The notes under the pieces: model-generated
What the model was told of the DNA's origin: nothing
Databases searched by the model: none
The model's input: only the letters and a program-made list of their open reading frames with translations
Assembly (NCBI GenBank): GCA_014871385.1
Contig: CM026430.1
Coordinates: 5,063,040 to 5,127,039, forward strand
Origin: Ceratodon purpureus
Taxonomy: Eukaryota; Streptophyta; Bryopsida; Pseudoditrichales; Ditrichaceae
Direction of reading: 5' to 3'
DNA: 64,000 bases
Translations under genes and position numbers: made by a program
Part shown: piece after piece, positions 44,278 through 57,300 of the stretch
Numbering within the stretch: the stretch's first letter is position 1
How the letters are laid out: each line of letters opens with the position of its first letter

Positions 44278-47240
44278 TTGTCCGATCACCTTCCGGTGGT
44301 GATGGTCATTCGTTTTGGAGAAAGTCCAAAGAAGAGAGGATCTTGGAAAATGAATACCCGTTACATTCTAGAAACAAGTGCAGAGATCAAAAGACTCTGG
44401 GAATCACTGCCGGATTGTTTGCCCTTTTTCTCCAAGCTCAGACGGGTGCTGCAATTCTACAAGGAGTACTCGAAGACCAAAGCTGCTGCCTACAGACAGA
44501 AAGAGGATGAGTTGAGGAAACTCCTGACTGAGGCTCAGGAGGAGCTCCATTCCAATCCGAGCGCCTTCGACAAACAATATGCGGTTGCCTCAGCGAAGGA
44601 ACAAGTGTCCGAACTTGAGAAAATCAAATCTAAAGGTATGAGGATTCGGGCGCGCGTCAAATGGAGGGATAAGGGCGACGCTTGCAACGGTGAATTTTTC
44701 CGCATGGTTCAGGAGAAGCCAAAAACTCAAGTAATCACGCAAATTAGAACTAGCTCGGGACTAGTGGTCAAGCAGCAAGCAGAATTGGAGGCCGTCTGTC
44801 GCCAGTTCTACGCGGAGCTCTATGCCCCCCCTCCCTCAGTGAATGGCTCGGATTTGGAGAAGGTCCTGAGCATTATCCCGAACAAGGTGACCCAACACAT
44901 GAGGGACAGTTTGGGCCAAGAGCTCTCTCTGAGCGAGCTTGAACAGGCCGCGCGGGACCTTGTCAAAGACATGGCCCCCGGCCCTGACGGCGTGAACATC
45001 TGTTTCTATACTCACCATTGGAGCACAATAGGACCAGACTACCTTAAGATGGTGAATCAGGCTCTGGTTGATGGTTGCTTACCAGCAAGCATGGTTAAAG
45101 GAGCTATCATGCTCATTTTCAAAGCAGGACTGAAGGAGGATTTGGGCAATTGGAGGCCCATCACGTTACTGAATACATCTTATAAAATCCTTGCCAAAGC
45201 TCTTCAATCCAGATTGAAGCCGCCTCTGGTTGACCTGATTAGTTCGGATCAAACCGCATTTGTACTAGGTAGATTCATCCTCGACAACGTCCTAGTAGCG
45301 CACGAAGTCATTGATATTGCCAAACGCTCGAAGCAACCTCTCCTGTTTCTGAAAGTTGACTTCAGGAAAGCTTTTGATAAAGTTAGCTCGAGCTTCCTCT
45401 TTGAATGCCTGAGCAGGTTTGGTTTGGGCCAGGACTTCATTCGCATGGTGAAGCTCCTCTTCCAAGGAGCTTCGGCCTCGGTCCTTGTGAACCGCCAAGC
45501 ATTAGAAAGCTTTGAGATCTGCAGGGGGGTCCGGCAAGGGTGCCCCCTGGCACCCTCGCTTTTCATCATCGTAACGGAGGTTCTTAACATCCTCCTGAAG
45601 AACGCCAAAGTTGCCGGTCTAATTTCTGGTATCCGGCTTCCTTACTCTCCCTAGACCCAACTTATTTCGCAATTCGCAGATGATACATCTATTTCTTTGG
45701 AGGTGAGCTCGCCCAATTCGATCAAAATTTTCATTGAGCTTCTGAATCTGTTTAAGTTAGTCTCAGGTCTTGAGATAAACTGGGCCAAGAGCCACGCATA
45801 CTAGTGCGCTCACTCTGACATTCCGGAATGGCTCCACAATTTTGGTTGGCAATGGGCTGGACCCCAAGACATGTCTAAACTCTTGGGTACTCCTTTTGGT
45901 TTGAACCCTAACACTGAAGATGTTGACTCTTTCTTGGTCCAACGGATCCGTAGGAAGCTTGAGTATTGGTCTTCCACCAAACTCTCGCTGGCTGGTCATG
46001 CTGTTATTGTGAAATGTAGGTCCTGCTGTCCTCGCTTCGGTTCTTCCTATCGATCTGGAGTGGCTCCGTTAAAGCGATAACAAAGGTTAAAGCTCTGCTC
46101 CGGAACTACTTATGGGCAGGTTCAGAACATTCCACGCGCACGAGAGTCAATTGGTATGACTGTTGTGCGAGTAAAAAGATTGGTGGCCTTAACCAATTGG
46201 ATCCACACGAGGCCACCACTAGCCTTCTTGGCAAATGGATCATTGTTGCATACTTACCCAGTTCATCTAATCTGCAGACCATTCTCCGCAGCAAGCTCTG
46301 GTTCTCGCCTCCCGGCTCTCGGGAAAAGATCCTCGTGGCCTCCCAATGCTCAGTGGGGGCTAGTCAAGAATCACACTTCAGTCCCCGGCTCTAAACCCTG
46401 GAGTAAAATCCATTTAGCCTGGCGCAAACTGAATCGCCATCTCAAAGAAGCGCCCCCCCTTTGCGTTGCTGATACATGCCAGAAATCTCTTTGGTGGAGA
46501 GTTGATTTAAAAGGTGGTGAGGTGAATATCTCACAAGAGAGCGCGCTGTCCCTTTTCAAACGTGGCTTAGCGACGGTTGGCGACCTGTGGAACAGTAGGC
46601 TCAGGGGCTTTAAACCTACCCCATTTCTCGCATTAGAATTTAAATTGTCACCTCAGGAACAAGCCAGCATCGACGCTCTGAAGAACAGACTCATTGCACA
46701 GTACGGGAGGCAACTTCTAACTGCAGCCAATGTCATCAAACTCGGAGACTGGATTGGTGGCTTTACAAATCCCAATGACGAAACTCCTTGTTTCCTCATT
46801 CAAGCAGGCCGCAGCTGGTGCCCCAACTCAATCAACGACGGTGATCCTCTGCCACCAATCCCTCCTGAATATCCCCTTTACTCGGTCGGAACCACTTCTG
46901 GTATCCTCATCTGGGACAAGACTCAAAACCTCATCAACCTGGCAAGAAGCTGGAGTGGCCCCCTTCGAGCTGTTCGGGTCGTGCAGGTTGGAAAATTGGA
47001 AAATAACCGCAACTCAACCTTAGTTTTTTATGGCCAAGTTGGCAGGCTTCCTTACTTCGACCCTGTGCACTGGCGCTCGGATGACAAAACCACCTTTACC
47101 ATGTACTCTGCAAAGATTGGAAAGCAGCTGATTGCACAACGCAACAGTTTGAAGAAGCCCGCACAAGAAAAATGGAGGCATCAAAGAAGAATTGATTTCC
47201 CCCTCAAGTGGAAGAAAGTTTGGGCTTCAAGAGCTTAGAA
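44278..47240 (+). pseudogene. LINE ORF2 reverse transcriptase remnant
   Basis: 44278-45653 is open and shows the RT blocks PGPDGVN, NWRPITLLNTSYKILAKAL, FLKVDFRKAFDKV and GVRQGCPLAPSLF. TAG at 45652-45654 precedes the continuation TQLISQFADDTS, so the catalytic FADD block is separated from the fingers. A second TAG lies near 45802. After a frame change, 46156-47238 is open again and matches the C-terminal region of such elements (Trp-rich, with LFKRGLATVGDLW). Retrotransposition by this copy is not possible as it stands. Confidence 0.9.
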
Positions 47241-47806
47241 AGAGGCCGGTTTTCTATGGTCAGTTTGGCATCAGGCGATGGCTACCAATACCTCGCGCAG
47301 TAAGTTTAATCAAAATGCCAACCCAGATTGTCCCTTGTGCATTCAGTCTACTCCTTAATTCTACTTACACAGGTTTTACGATTGCCCATACGCAAAGAAG
47401 TTTTGGTCTTTTGCCTTCCTGTTGATTCACTGGCTGCAGCGAGGCACCAGGAGTGTAGCTCCCCCTGCTACGCTCTCTATGGACCAATGCATTTTTGGGA
47501 AACGAGCCCACTTCAGACTCATGGGAGTCAATAAGATCTGGAATTTACTAAGGAGTGTGGTTATTTGGGGATGTTGGATTCTCCGGAATCAAGCAGTCTT
47601 CAAGGCTAGCATCTGGCCTGACGAGCAAATTCGTCACTATATTTGTTGATGCTGCCTGGACTCTTCGTGAATTGTTATGTAGTAGAACAGGTATGCAGGT
47701 GAACTGGAAGCCCATCCCCTGGGATTCCTCTTGTTTTCTGGTAAGGCCCTGGCTTGTCCGATGAGGGCCTTTGTACTGTTTCCTTGCAATGATATCCTTT
47801 CATTTG

Positions 47807-47811
<5 letters not shown>

Positions 47812-47840
<29 letters not shown>
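47812..47840 (+). repeat. LINE poly(A) tail
   Basis: An uninterrupted run of about 29 A directly after the ORF2 remnant marks the 3' end of the LINE on the plus strand. Confidence 0.9.
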
Positions 47841-47842
<2 letters not shown>

Positions 47843-48845
47843 CAAGCTATCCCAACCCATGCCATGCCGCCCTCAGTAAACACGACTGTACACAACAGTG
47901 GAGTATGATAAGTTTGTACTCTGTTGGGTTGCCGGCTCTTTCATATATCATGCCTCTCGTCCAGATCCCCTTGCGCTTGTTCCACTGATGTGACCATCTG
48001 GTGGCCCTCGCAAGGCACCCCTTTTCTAGCAACCTTGCGCGGGTCTGTGTCTGTGTCTGTGTCCTTGTCGCAGCTATCATCTGCTCTGACCTGCCTCATG
48101 ATCATCTGGGTTTACTTGGAGATTAACGAGTTGCAGGGGATCGTTGCACCTCTGGTCTACACTGGGAGTGAATGAAGTTATGTGTTTTGGTTGCACAGAT
48201 GGTACAGAGGTGTTCACTTTGGGTTTCTGTTTGTTGAGGTTTGGTGCTTGGTGTGTGTCTCTGTGTGTCTATGTGAGGAGGATCAGGAGGTGAGAAGCAG
48301 GTGTCTACGACTCTAGGAGGGTTTCTCTGATCTCTTCGGAGAAAAGAGGAAGCGAAAAAGGAAGGAGCTTTAGTTACTTTTTGAGGGGGTGGTATGAGTG
48401 AAGTGGGTCTGTTTGTTCCAGGTTTTGTGTGTAAGGGAGTGTAGGAGTGGTTTGGTTCGGAGGATTGTGTCTGTGTTAGGAGAGGGTGCTGGTGGAAAGG
48501 GAGGTTTGGATTTGTGGTGAAGGTAGGGGGATCAGTTTCTTGTGTGTTTTGGTTCACTTTTGGGTCCACTTTTTGGTGCCCTTTTGGTGCTCTTTTGGTG
48601 GCGAGGAGTTGTGAGGAGATTAATACTAGTATTCTGTGGGAGGGTACTTAGGCGGTGACGGCTGGGGAATTGAATAATTGATGGCCAGTGGTGCGAGAGG
48701 AGCAGGACTCAGGAGGGATACCGAGTCTGCGGAGAAGAGTGAGGTGGAAGGGGTGGGGGAGTGGAGTGATTGATTGATGCTATCAAGTTGTTTCTTCAGA
48801 GAAGGGGTGACGTCACAGCAGCCGTTTGCTTGGGAGAACAATACT
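47841..48845 (+). promoter_or_regulatory. Upstream region and presumed 5' UTR of the ABI3 gene
   Basis: No gene. 48170-48620 is rich in T and G on the plus strand with GTGTGTCT-like microrepeats, and frames across it are compositional. The promoter must lie here or in the LINE, but no clear TATA box was identified. Confidence 0.4.
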
Positions 48846-51800
48846 ATGAATATTACCGTGGCCGATGGCGAAGTGCAACAATATGACAAATTAGCCGACT
48901 TCTCGCCAGTGGACTCTTCGTCAGGTAATTGCTTGATATCCTTGCTTCAGAATCAGTTGCTAGTAATGCAGAGTAGTTAGTCGGCGATCAATCATTTAGC
49001 TCCGGGAGTGATGCAGCCATCTCAAGCCATTGTAGTGACAAATGCGGTATATGCTTGAATGTCTGCAGTGTGGGAAGTGTGCGCGGGGACGGAGGACTTT
49101 GGCACAGTGGACTTCAGCACGGCTATCAAGGACGAGTTCATCGACTCATGTCCCAACGGGCCGTCGTTTGAAGAGGATAATTCTTCGCCGCTTCCATGGG
49201 GCTTTTCAGTGCAGCCCGTGCCCACGTTAAAGTCCAGCAACAAGTGCAGCATTCGTGACAATGTTCTCCGTGAGGTCATGGTGAGTGAGGAGACCCTGCA
49301 GAGCGCCGTAGCCAGGCTGGGCGGAGGAGCGCAGGGGCTGAAAGTGCTGATGGACCATGTTCCCTACTGGGCCTCGGAGTCTCACGATGCTGACGTCGCC
49401 GCTACCATCCGGAAAGGAATCGTCGACCGTGGCAACATGCCTGCCAATTGTGGCGGTGTCAATGCCAATGTGCAGAATGTGCAGTGGAAGTATTATGGAA
49501 ACCGTGGTAAGAATGGAGTTAAAGCCAACTCCTTAAGTAGCAGCAGCTAACTACGATTCCATTGCCATGATGCCAAGATGCACCCTTAATATAACATGCC
49601 ACGATCACTTTCACAACGATAAGTCCAGACTTCATTACCAATCCATTTCAAAAATAATGGAGCAGATTACTACTTGTGAGTCTGTCGAGACACCTTGTGG
49701 TTAGCAGTTGGTAAGTGGGTTGTACTCAAGGAATATTGGATGCACTTGTGGTAGGCTCGACTATATGCGAGCCCACCAACCGTGGAGCGGCGTACACGAG
49801 GGCGCTGCGGAAGTCGCACATGGTGCGGCAATGGAGGCATTCGCCAAGGGCACAGCGAGGTCTGAACAAGTCACAGTGGGAGCATCAGTCTCGAGCGCAA
49901 TGGCAAACTGGAGCGCACCAGTCTTGGCTTCAGGACTTGGACCCCGAGTTGGGCAATGCCAATGGCAAAGTAAGCATCAATTACTCACCTCATTATTTAA
50001 TTTTCCTGCATATATATCCAGCTTCCTTAAAGTGTATTTCAAGCACAGTTGGGTCAGTCCCAGATCCACTCATGAATAAGTATTTCGATAAATTCATCGA
50101 CTTGTTTTAGCTTAAGCCTCAAGTGCAGAGCCGCTTCACCTGTTACGTGGACTTCCATTTGCCATGGATGAAAGTAAATGTGAGCTCCTCATCATCTGCA
50201 GTACCTGATTGCAGCAGCACAGCCGCCATGAACATAATTGACACATGACTGAAATGTATCAATAGTTCTCTGTCACAGGGCATCTAACCCCTGTAGGTCC
50301 CATGGGTATGGTAGGTATGTGGCAATATATTTGGCTCTAAATTGGGATTTTAATGGCTCTTTAAAACCACATTGGTGTGAATTCTAAGTATGATTTCGAC
50401 CTCAGACCTATTAAAGATGTGGATTATTCCATATACAACCAAAATACACCACCGAAGTACACCATATTCCACAACCAAAAACATGTTGTATTAGGGGCTA
50501 AGTGTTGCATTTTGTTTGGCTCGTTCAGGGGCTCGAGTTTCTCTTTCAGAAGGTGTTGCGAGCAAGTGACGTGAGCAGCTTGGGACGAATAATTTTGCCC
50601 AAGGTAATTAAGTTACAATTGTTTCTTCAATGCACTGATTTTATTTTTGACAAAAAATATTGAATAGTTGGTTCCATTGCAGTGAGTAGTAGCTTCACAG
50701 TATTATTTTCTAGTATTCAGATATCAAAAACACGGCTTCACTGTCAACTCAGTATTTTATGGATGTTTGGTTCTTTCAGAAAGACGCAGAAAGACATCTT
50801 CCGTTTCTGTACGAGAAGGAAGGCATGATGATTACTTTGGAGGATTACCATTCCGGGACCTTTTGGACGGCCCGTTACAGATTTTGGCCCAATCACAAAA
50901 GCCGAATGTATTTGCTGGAGACTATTGGTGAGCTCTCGACTCATTGGAGTGTTAGTTGTTTGAATTGGTTAAAGCGATTAAATTATTTGAATTATTATTA
51001 ATTTTTGACACAGACGAAAACTTTATTTCATTGCGAAGGTAGTCCCAAAAACATGTGAGGTTTACACCGACCTACTCAAAACATGTCAGATACAGATCTG
51101 AAGAATGGGATTTGAGGCACTTAACTGAAACTTGTGCGTTGTCACGAACAGGGGAATTTGTGAACTATCATTGTCTTCAAGAAGGAGATTTCCTGATCTG
51201 CTACCGAAACAGACAAGGAGGCTATGTAAGTTCTAATCATTATACTTTATTAGCTACAGGTTGACAAATTTAGACTACTATAGTTTCTACGAAGTACAAG
51301 TTTTCGGTACTGTTTCCTTGTGCTGTGTTCTAACAAGTTATAATGGTCCTTCTCCCTTTCTCTGCAGGTCATTCGAGGCCAGAAAATGCCGCCTAATGTG
51401 AAAGCCTCTGCCAAAGGACTGAGTCCCAAAAGCACCCAAGGGAGAGAAACTACTGAAACGAAGACCCTCAATAGCACATCGATGTCACCAAAACATCAGG
51501 TAGCACATCATCATGGGCCTGGACTTCACTTCGGTGGATTTTTGTAAAGTTTTCAATGTTCTCCTAAGGTTTATTTAAAAGGCAGCCTCATGTTAGTGAC
51601 ATTTGATTCCTGACATTTCCTACCATTGTGGTTGTACGTGCACAGTTCTTGGACGGAGATCAAAGCACCCCCGGAACTACAGATAGCAACTCGGATCTGG
51701 CCAGTTCGTCTTTTGAATCTTTGGGGTCTACATTTAGAGGACTCAGTGATGGACCCAAAGGTTTTGAAGATGGATATGGCCGCCAAGAAAGCTGCATGGC

Positions 51801-52044
51801 GCAGCAAATCGATTACCGTTACAACAATTATGAGGATGAGGTACCGAAAACTGATGGCTTCGTGCCAACATCAACCAAGGCGCTCGCTTCGCATGATTCG
51901 GGCTATGACTCAGTTGTGGAGATGCTCGCAATTCAACGCTGCAGACCTCACTGGAGCATTTTGCAGTGCCATTGTCAGGTCTTGGACACGTTCGGTCGCT
52001 GCCTCCACAATTGTTTACGTCTTCTCGAAAGTTCGAGCATCTAG
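48846..52044 (+). CDS. ABI3: ABI3/VP1-type transcription factor with B1, B2 and B3 regions
   Basis: Nine exons join with agreeing phases: 48846-48924, 49069-49506, 49755-49969, 50111-50173, 50529-50603, 50780-50927, 51152-51225, 51368-51499 and 51646-52044, about 540 residues. B1 is at about residues 99-117 (SEETLQSAVARLGGGAQG). A B2-like basic stretch is at about 187-201 (RALRKSHMVRQWRHS). B3 is at about 268-370 (RASDVSSLGRIILPKKDAER, RFWPNHKSRMYLLE, LQEGDFLICYR). In plants this family works in the nucleus, binds RY elements through B3 and mediates abscisic-acid and desiccation/maturation programmes. The protein is shorter than angiosperm ABI3 and its N-terminal acidic part is brief. The last exon reads antisense through the end of the neighbouring STIG1-like gene, so the final 40 or so residues are doubtful. 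Confidence 0.85.
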
Positions 52045-52922
52045 CTCCCAAGGGATCGCCGCTGCATTTTCCCATCAGAGTGTCGCACTGAAACCCACAC
52101 GTTCGTCCCGAGCATGTCGCAGTCGCGTTTGCATTCGCCAGGCAGGGGTTGTTGCAGAGACCACAGTTACTCACGTCGCTGTCCACACGCCGGCAATCGC
52201 CTCCGCAGAGCTTGAATCCATCATCGCACCGGACGCCGCAGGTGCGACCGGAGCAAGTCGCAATGCCGTTCGCCGGAGCTGGGCAGACCTTCCCGCTCGT
52301 TCCACAATTGGCGGCGTCGGTCTTCAGATTCAAGCATTGAGTGCCGCACTTGGAGAAGCCGGCGTCCGCAGCCATCCCTCTTGGAACATGTCGCAATGCC
52401 GTGGGCGGGAGGGACCGGGCACAGATTCCCGCAGTGCTTCGGGTTGGTGTCGACGTTGGTCTCGCAGCCGTTGCCTTTCTTGGAGTCGCAATCTTGCCAC
52501 CCATGGCGCCACTGGCATTCCAACGTGCACCTGCCTTTCTCGCACTTCCTTGGCCGTGCGCAGCGTTCGGGCACCGCACGCCGCACTTGCCACAGTTCTG
52601 GGGGTCGCAACTCACCTGTGTCTTGCACGAGCGCCCCTTGTGGCATGTTGCAAATCCGGGTCGACAGTACTCATGTGCATCTGAAACACACGTAGTACGC
52701 GTACGTTCAGCGATTTAATAGTAACCATTTTGCAGGTTGCCTACACAACACGAATGCTCCATCTACCGTCTTGGCATGATCACTAGGCAGTAACATAATT
52801 CAGAGCATAATTTGCAGAGTCGGAGGCACTTGGCTCTTACCAGTCTCATAAGAGAATGCGCAGATGGCGACGACAACGGTGACCCAAATGGCTCCCAGCA
52901 GCTGCATGTGACGACCATCCAT
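51743..52922 (-). pseudogene. STIG1-like cysteine-rich secreted protein, with two compensating frameshifts
   Basis: Exon 1 (52922-52841) encodes MDGRHMQLLGAIWVTVVVAI, a clear signal peptide. After a GTAAGA donor, exon 2 begins at 52680. It encodes repeated units of the STIG1 kind: CDPQNCGKCGVRC, CETNVDTNPKHCGNLC, CLNLKTDAANCGTSGKVC and CGGDCRRVDSDVSNCG. The second unit is in another frame: the frame changes near 52555 and returns near 52375, so one base is gained or lost at each. These may be real mutations or assembly errors. STIG1 proteins are apoplastic, known best from stigma and pollen-tube interactions, but the role here is unknown. The C-terminal tail after about 51980 overlaps the ABI3 last exon and looks non-homologous. 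Confidence 0.75.
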
Positions 52923-54335
52923 AGTGACAGACACTAGCACCTGCACTTGAAACGGGCTCCGACCACTCAAGCCTCGCCAGTAGGTCGAGATCAAGCCGAC
53001 TGATTGCAGAGACACACTGCTTGCTCGGATAAACGATCACTGGAATGTGATCGTCTTGGGGCTCGTAGGTTTTAGATTATGGGCAGCGGCACATCTAAGG
53101 TAGCCCTTGTACGAGCAGTTCCACGGCACGAGTACCACCCGTACATGTTCTCAGGACCGGCATGCTATGAACTGAATCCATACTTCGAGAGGTGTGAGGC
53201 GCCAAAACCTGGACCCTTTAACATAGCTAGTACTGTACAGTGAAATCAAAGTGGATTCAAAGTTTCATTAGCTGTAAATCAACTTGAGTATCATTAACGT
53301 CGTGCACCAGTGGTCCACTGTCACAAGTGCACATGTGCACATGTGCTGATTATGCACTAAGTCAGTACCACTGTTCGAAACGTTTTCATGAAATCGTCCT
53401 AAGCGTTCGGTGAGGTGACAGCGAGCATGCCGAATTAAGTAATGCTTGGTGAGCGGAACTCTAGAACACCATGTTGGAACTAGGAGCAGAACTTGCAAGA
53501 TCAATGTCGGTGGTTTGACGCAGTTAGCGGAATTTGGGGATTCAAACCAGCTTAGCTTTTCACGGACAATCCATGAGACCAAGTGCCTCGGTCGCCGCTG
53601 CGAGCTTTCCGTTGATCATGAGTTAGGATGACCTATCTCAAGGAACCGCGATGGTATCACCAGTCGAGAACATTGATCAACCTCGCGTAAGGCAGTCGTA
53701 TTTTCGGGCACCGGTGAGTTTAAGCTGGTCCCTGTGCTGGCAGTTCCACGGTGCGGAGACCACCCGTAAGGGCAGAGTAGATCAAGAATACCACCTATTC
53801 TTACACTGCACCCTGTGAATGGTCAAGACAAAGCGTCTGGAACTCGGTATCTGTCACCGCATTCAAATTTCCTATCCAATGACAACAAATCCGCTGTTCT
53901 GAAAACTACATGCAATATCCAGGTTTGTTCGTATTTAAAAAAAACACGTCCTTACAGTCTAAACTCGAATCATCAGCTTTCGAGTAAACATCGTGCAGCC
54001 ATCACTCCAGCTCATTTGGCAGCCGTGGCCAACTAAATGTTCCGACTCAAACACTAACAAATCTGTACGCTTCGGAGCATTGGGGACTTTCTTTTTCCAT
54101 CGTCAGACGTTAGTCCGTTCGAGGTACTTCCTCATCCATAAGGCCCTCCTTCAAACGATTGCCTGCAAAATGATACGTCTTTCAACAGACACTCTTGAAA
54201 ACACCATATACGGTTTAAGTAAGGATTACGCACAGAGGAAGTTCAAGCTGGAGGATGCCAGAATTTGAAGGATCAAGAAAAAATGAGATGGCAGATCATC
54301 CAAAAATCTAACCTTGAGAAACTATCCCAAGATTG
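52923..54335. other. Intergenic region between the STIG1-like and MBOAT genes
   Basis: No gene seen. CAGTTCCACGG followed by ACCACCCGTA occurs near 53118 and again near 53739, the remains of a duplication about 620 bp apart. Confidence 0.45.
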
Positions 54336-57300
54336 TCAATCAATGAGTTGCTTCCTAGAGGCACCTTGCTTTGTTTTCTCTTTCCCCTTCTCTTGATAAT
54401 CGCGAATTCCAAGCATGAGCTGGAAAAAACACCAAAGATAAACATCAATCACTCAAATACAAGATATAAGCCAAGCAATCAAACAGGTATACATGCAGGT
54501 TAATAATAGTGACAAGCATCAGTTGTAACGAAATAATGTGCCAGCAAGCCTTATATAAGCTGAATGTTCACCAGTCCAAACACAGAGTTTCTTGACACAT
54601 ACGCGTATGAATTGCACCACAAAATGACATACCTTGGTCCCAATGTAGAAGGAAAATATAATGACAAGGAGAAGAGGAACATCTGCAATAAAATGACCAG
54701 CTTTATCAGTATTTTTTCCCGCAAAAAATCTCATGAAAACATCAAGGTAGCGCATCACGATGTCATAAGCTACAGCAAGTGTTGTTAACCAAGTTCTTTA
54801 ATCTGCGCAGGATATGTAAGGGTTGACTAATCTTAATAAGCAAGGACAGGGCCATGAAAAAGGAATGGAAATTTCAGTTTTGGGGTCGTGTTTTGATACT
54901 CACTCTCACGAGACAGCATACGAGAAGCCAGTAACTTCATACCGTCTGGACCTACTACAAAGCCAACAAGGTTTGCGAGCTGCACACGCGGGAAAGTGAT
55001 TCTGAGCTATTTAACTCAACCATCCAGAGTTGTCCATAAAAGGTACTCCCTCTGTCCCATAATGACTTTCTCATAGGTTCTCTCAAATCTACCTGAGGAG
55101 GTAGATTTTAGAGAACCTATGAGAAAGTCATTATGGGACAGAGGGAGTATTAGAAAACACAAAGATTGTCGTACGAAACAATATGCACAACTTACACATA
55201 CAGTGGTCAAGACATCATGGCAAACGGAAGAGCAGCATTGAGATAATGAGATAGAAGTACTGCAAGCAGCACCTCATTAAAAAGTTAAGTCTATAAATTT
55301 CGTCATGTGATAATCAGAAGAAATACTTCAAATTTAAATTGTGAACAGGCTACGCACCATGAGGCCGGTAATATTGAGTGATCCCGCTAACGCATGACAC
55401 TCCCGGTATACATATGTCTTCTTAAAGCCTGCCATCTGCTCAGCCATTGGGTAAAAGAATATCAACCTATCATGCGCTTCAAACTCTCGAGGAGCTAGAG
55501 AATATGACCTCTTCGTGAATACAGTTAATTAAGTTTCATCATCCTTTGCTGTGAATCAATCTTGTCGGCAAAATGGAAATACATCTCTTCACAAAACACA
55601 ATTAATAGAGAAAGGAATGGATGAAGTGACATACTTGAGGTGTGCGCATGAGAGACTTCACCAACAACTCTGGACCCCAAAGTATACATGTCACCCACGC
55701 CCATGACAGAAGCCTCCTGAAAATACAGGAGTCAGATGCTTAAAATTTCAAACATCCAGAAGGCCTTGCAAGCAAGATTGCATTGATAAATCGAGCAATG
55801 CTGAGAAGGTATGACCAAAATCGACAACCTTCGAATGCCTGGGATCTTCTCAGACATTCTGTGTACGAGTGTACCAGTGCTAAGGGAACGTAAATAGAAA
55901 ATGATTGCTTAAAATTCTGCCTGATCTACAACAATGACAAAAAATCTGTAACAATAACTCACCACTCAAGATCATGCCAGATTGCCACAAAGGTGAAAAT
56001 GATCCACACGTTAAGGAACCTCCATCGCGATCCTCCAAGTGGAATATATAAGTACCTTTAAAATCAAGCATAGCACGACAATCGCCGAGACAGCGATAAG
56101 ATCTCATGTACTAAGCTTGTTCAGAAAAACAACATAGACATGATCAGTGATAATCAATTCATGGGTTTACATAGCGCAGTCATAGTAAAGCAGAGAACAA
56201 AATATGGAGTTCAGCAAGTCTGACATATTTACATGTCTGAAAATACCTCACAAGATACCGATTATATGAAGCATGCCAGCTTTTCCAAAATGTTTCCAAG
56301 TCACAGCAATTGTTGAGGCATTTAGTCATGTTTTCTTGAGTTTCGATTCCATCAATCTGAAATAATAACACCAACATCAATGAGAGATGGTATCGCACAT
56401 GAATTGATAGCAACTGGCTGAAAGTAAGGCACGTGGAACTTTCCATACCAGAGCCCAAAATCGGAAGAAGCGCCAGATGAGTAGAAATTTGAGCCACATG
56501 AAGTTCAGGACCTGCCAGACAACAGAACGTGAGCTTCAAAAGCAATGTGCAGAGTGTGAGCTCTAGTTTGTTGACCAGAGGTCCAAGACGTTCACTTGTT
56601 ATATTCGAGTCTAGACGTCAAAGGTAAAGGGTCGTCCCCTCACTGTCCACTGTGGTTATGGAAATGGCGAAGGGAAGTTCTGTACAATGGAAATCTAAAT
56701 CATGGCTAAACTAATTCAAACTGAGAAAACTAAACCAGAAAGCAGATTAAGTATAGCGGTCATAGCGTTACCCCATATCCGATGATGAAAATTTCGACAG
56801 GTGATAACATTTGCCATACACCACTGCAGCACCAAAGCACATTCTTATTAGCGTTTCAATTTTTTATAGAATCTACTAAGGCACCAAATATGTGAGTAAA
56901 GCGGAGAATGGTGAAAACTAGGCACAATTTTGAAAATGAACTCAATAACACAAGCAAATGAAAACTCTAGACTCAATTGACTAGGTTCAGTGAATCACCT
57001 GATCGCGAAGGCGTTAAAATAGCAGTAATGGGTAAGAAACTCCATAAGTAAAAAGCAGAGGACCCAACGCAACCCATAAATTGCAATATCCTTTTTAGTG
57101 TAAGCCCTTTGCGGATTCTCTAGCTGAAAAATAAACACGACAATCAAAATCAGGATTGAATAACAGATTCGAGTTCTTTGCCAAAATCCTCAACTTGTTC
57201 ACTCAAAGAATTAGGAAACTCCAACGCTGATAAGGTTTGGACATACACTTCTGGACACACGAGATGAGAATCTTGCCTCAAAATAAGGAGACAAGATTAG

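Larger units (their letters stand above)
43880..47840 (+). mobile_element. L1-type LINE, 5'-truncated and decayed
   Basis: The order endonuclease remnant (WILGGDMNMV near 43980), reverse transcriptase, C-terminal region and zinc-knuckle remnant (NPDCPLC in one frame near 47325), then a poly(A) tail, is that of a plant non-LTR retrotransposon inserted on the plus strand. The endonuclease part is incomplete and frame-shifted. No target-site duplication could be set because the 5' end is unclear. Confidence 0.9.

Noticed and set aside
49708..50079. Alternative frame over ABI3 exon 3
   Set aside because: The B2-like basic stretch and phase agreement are in the other frame.
51626..52684. Plus-strand frame of 352 codons over the STIG1-like gene
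   Set aside because: Antisense to cysteine-rich repeats with clear homology on the minus strand; its Ser/Arg/Ala composition is that of a shadow frame.
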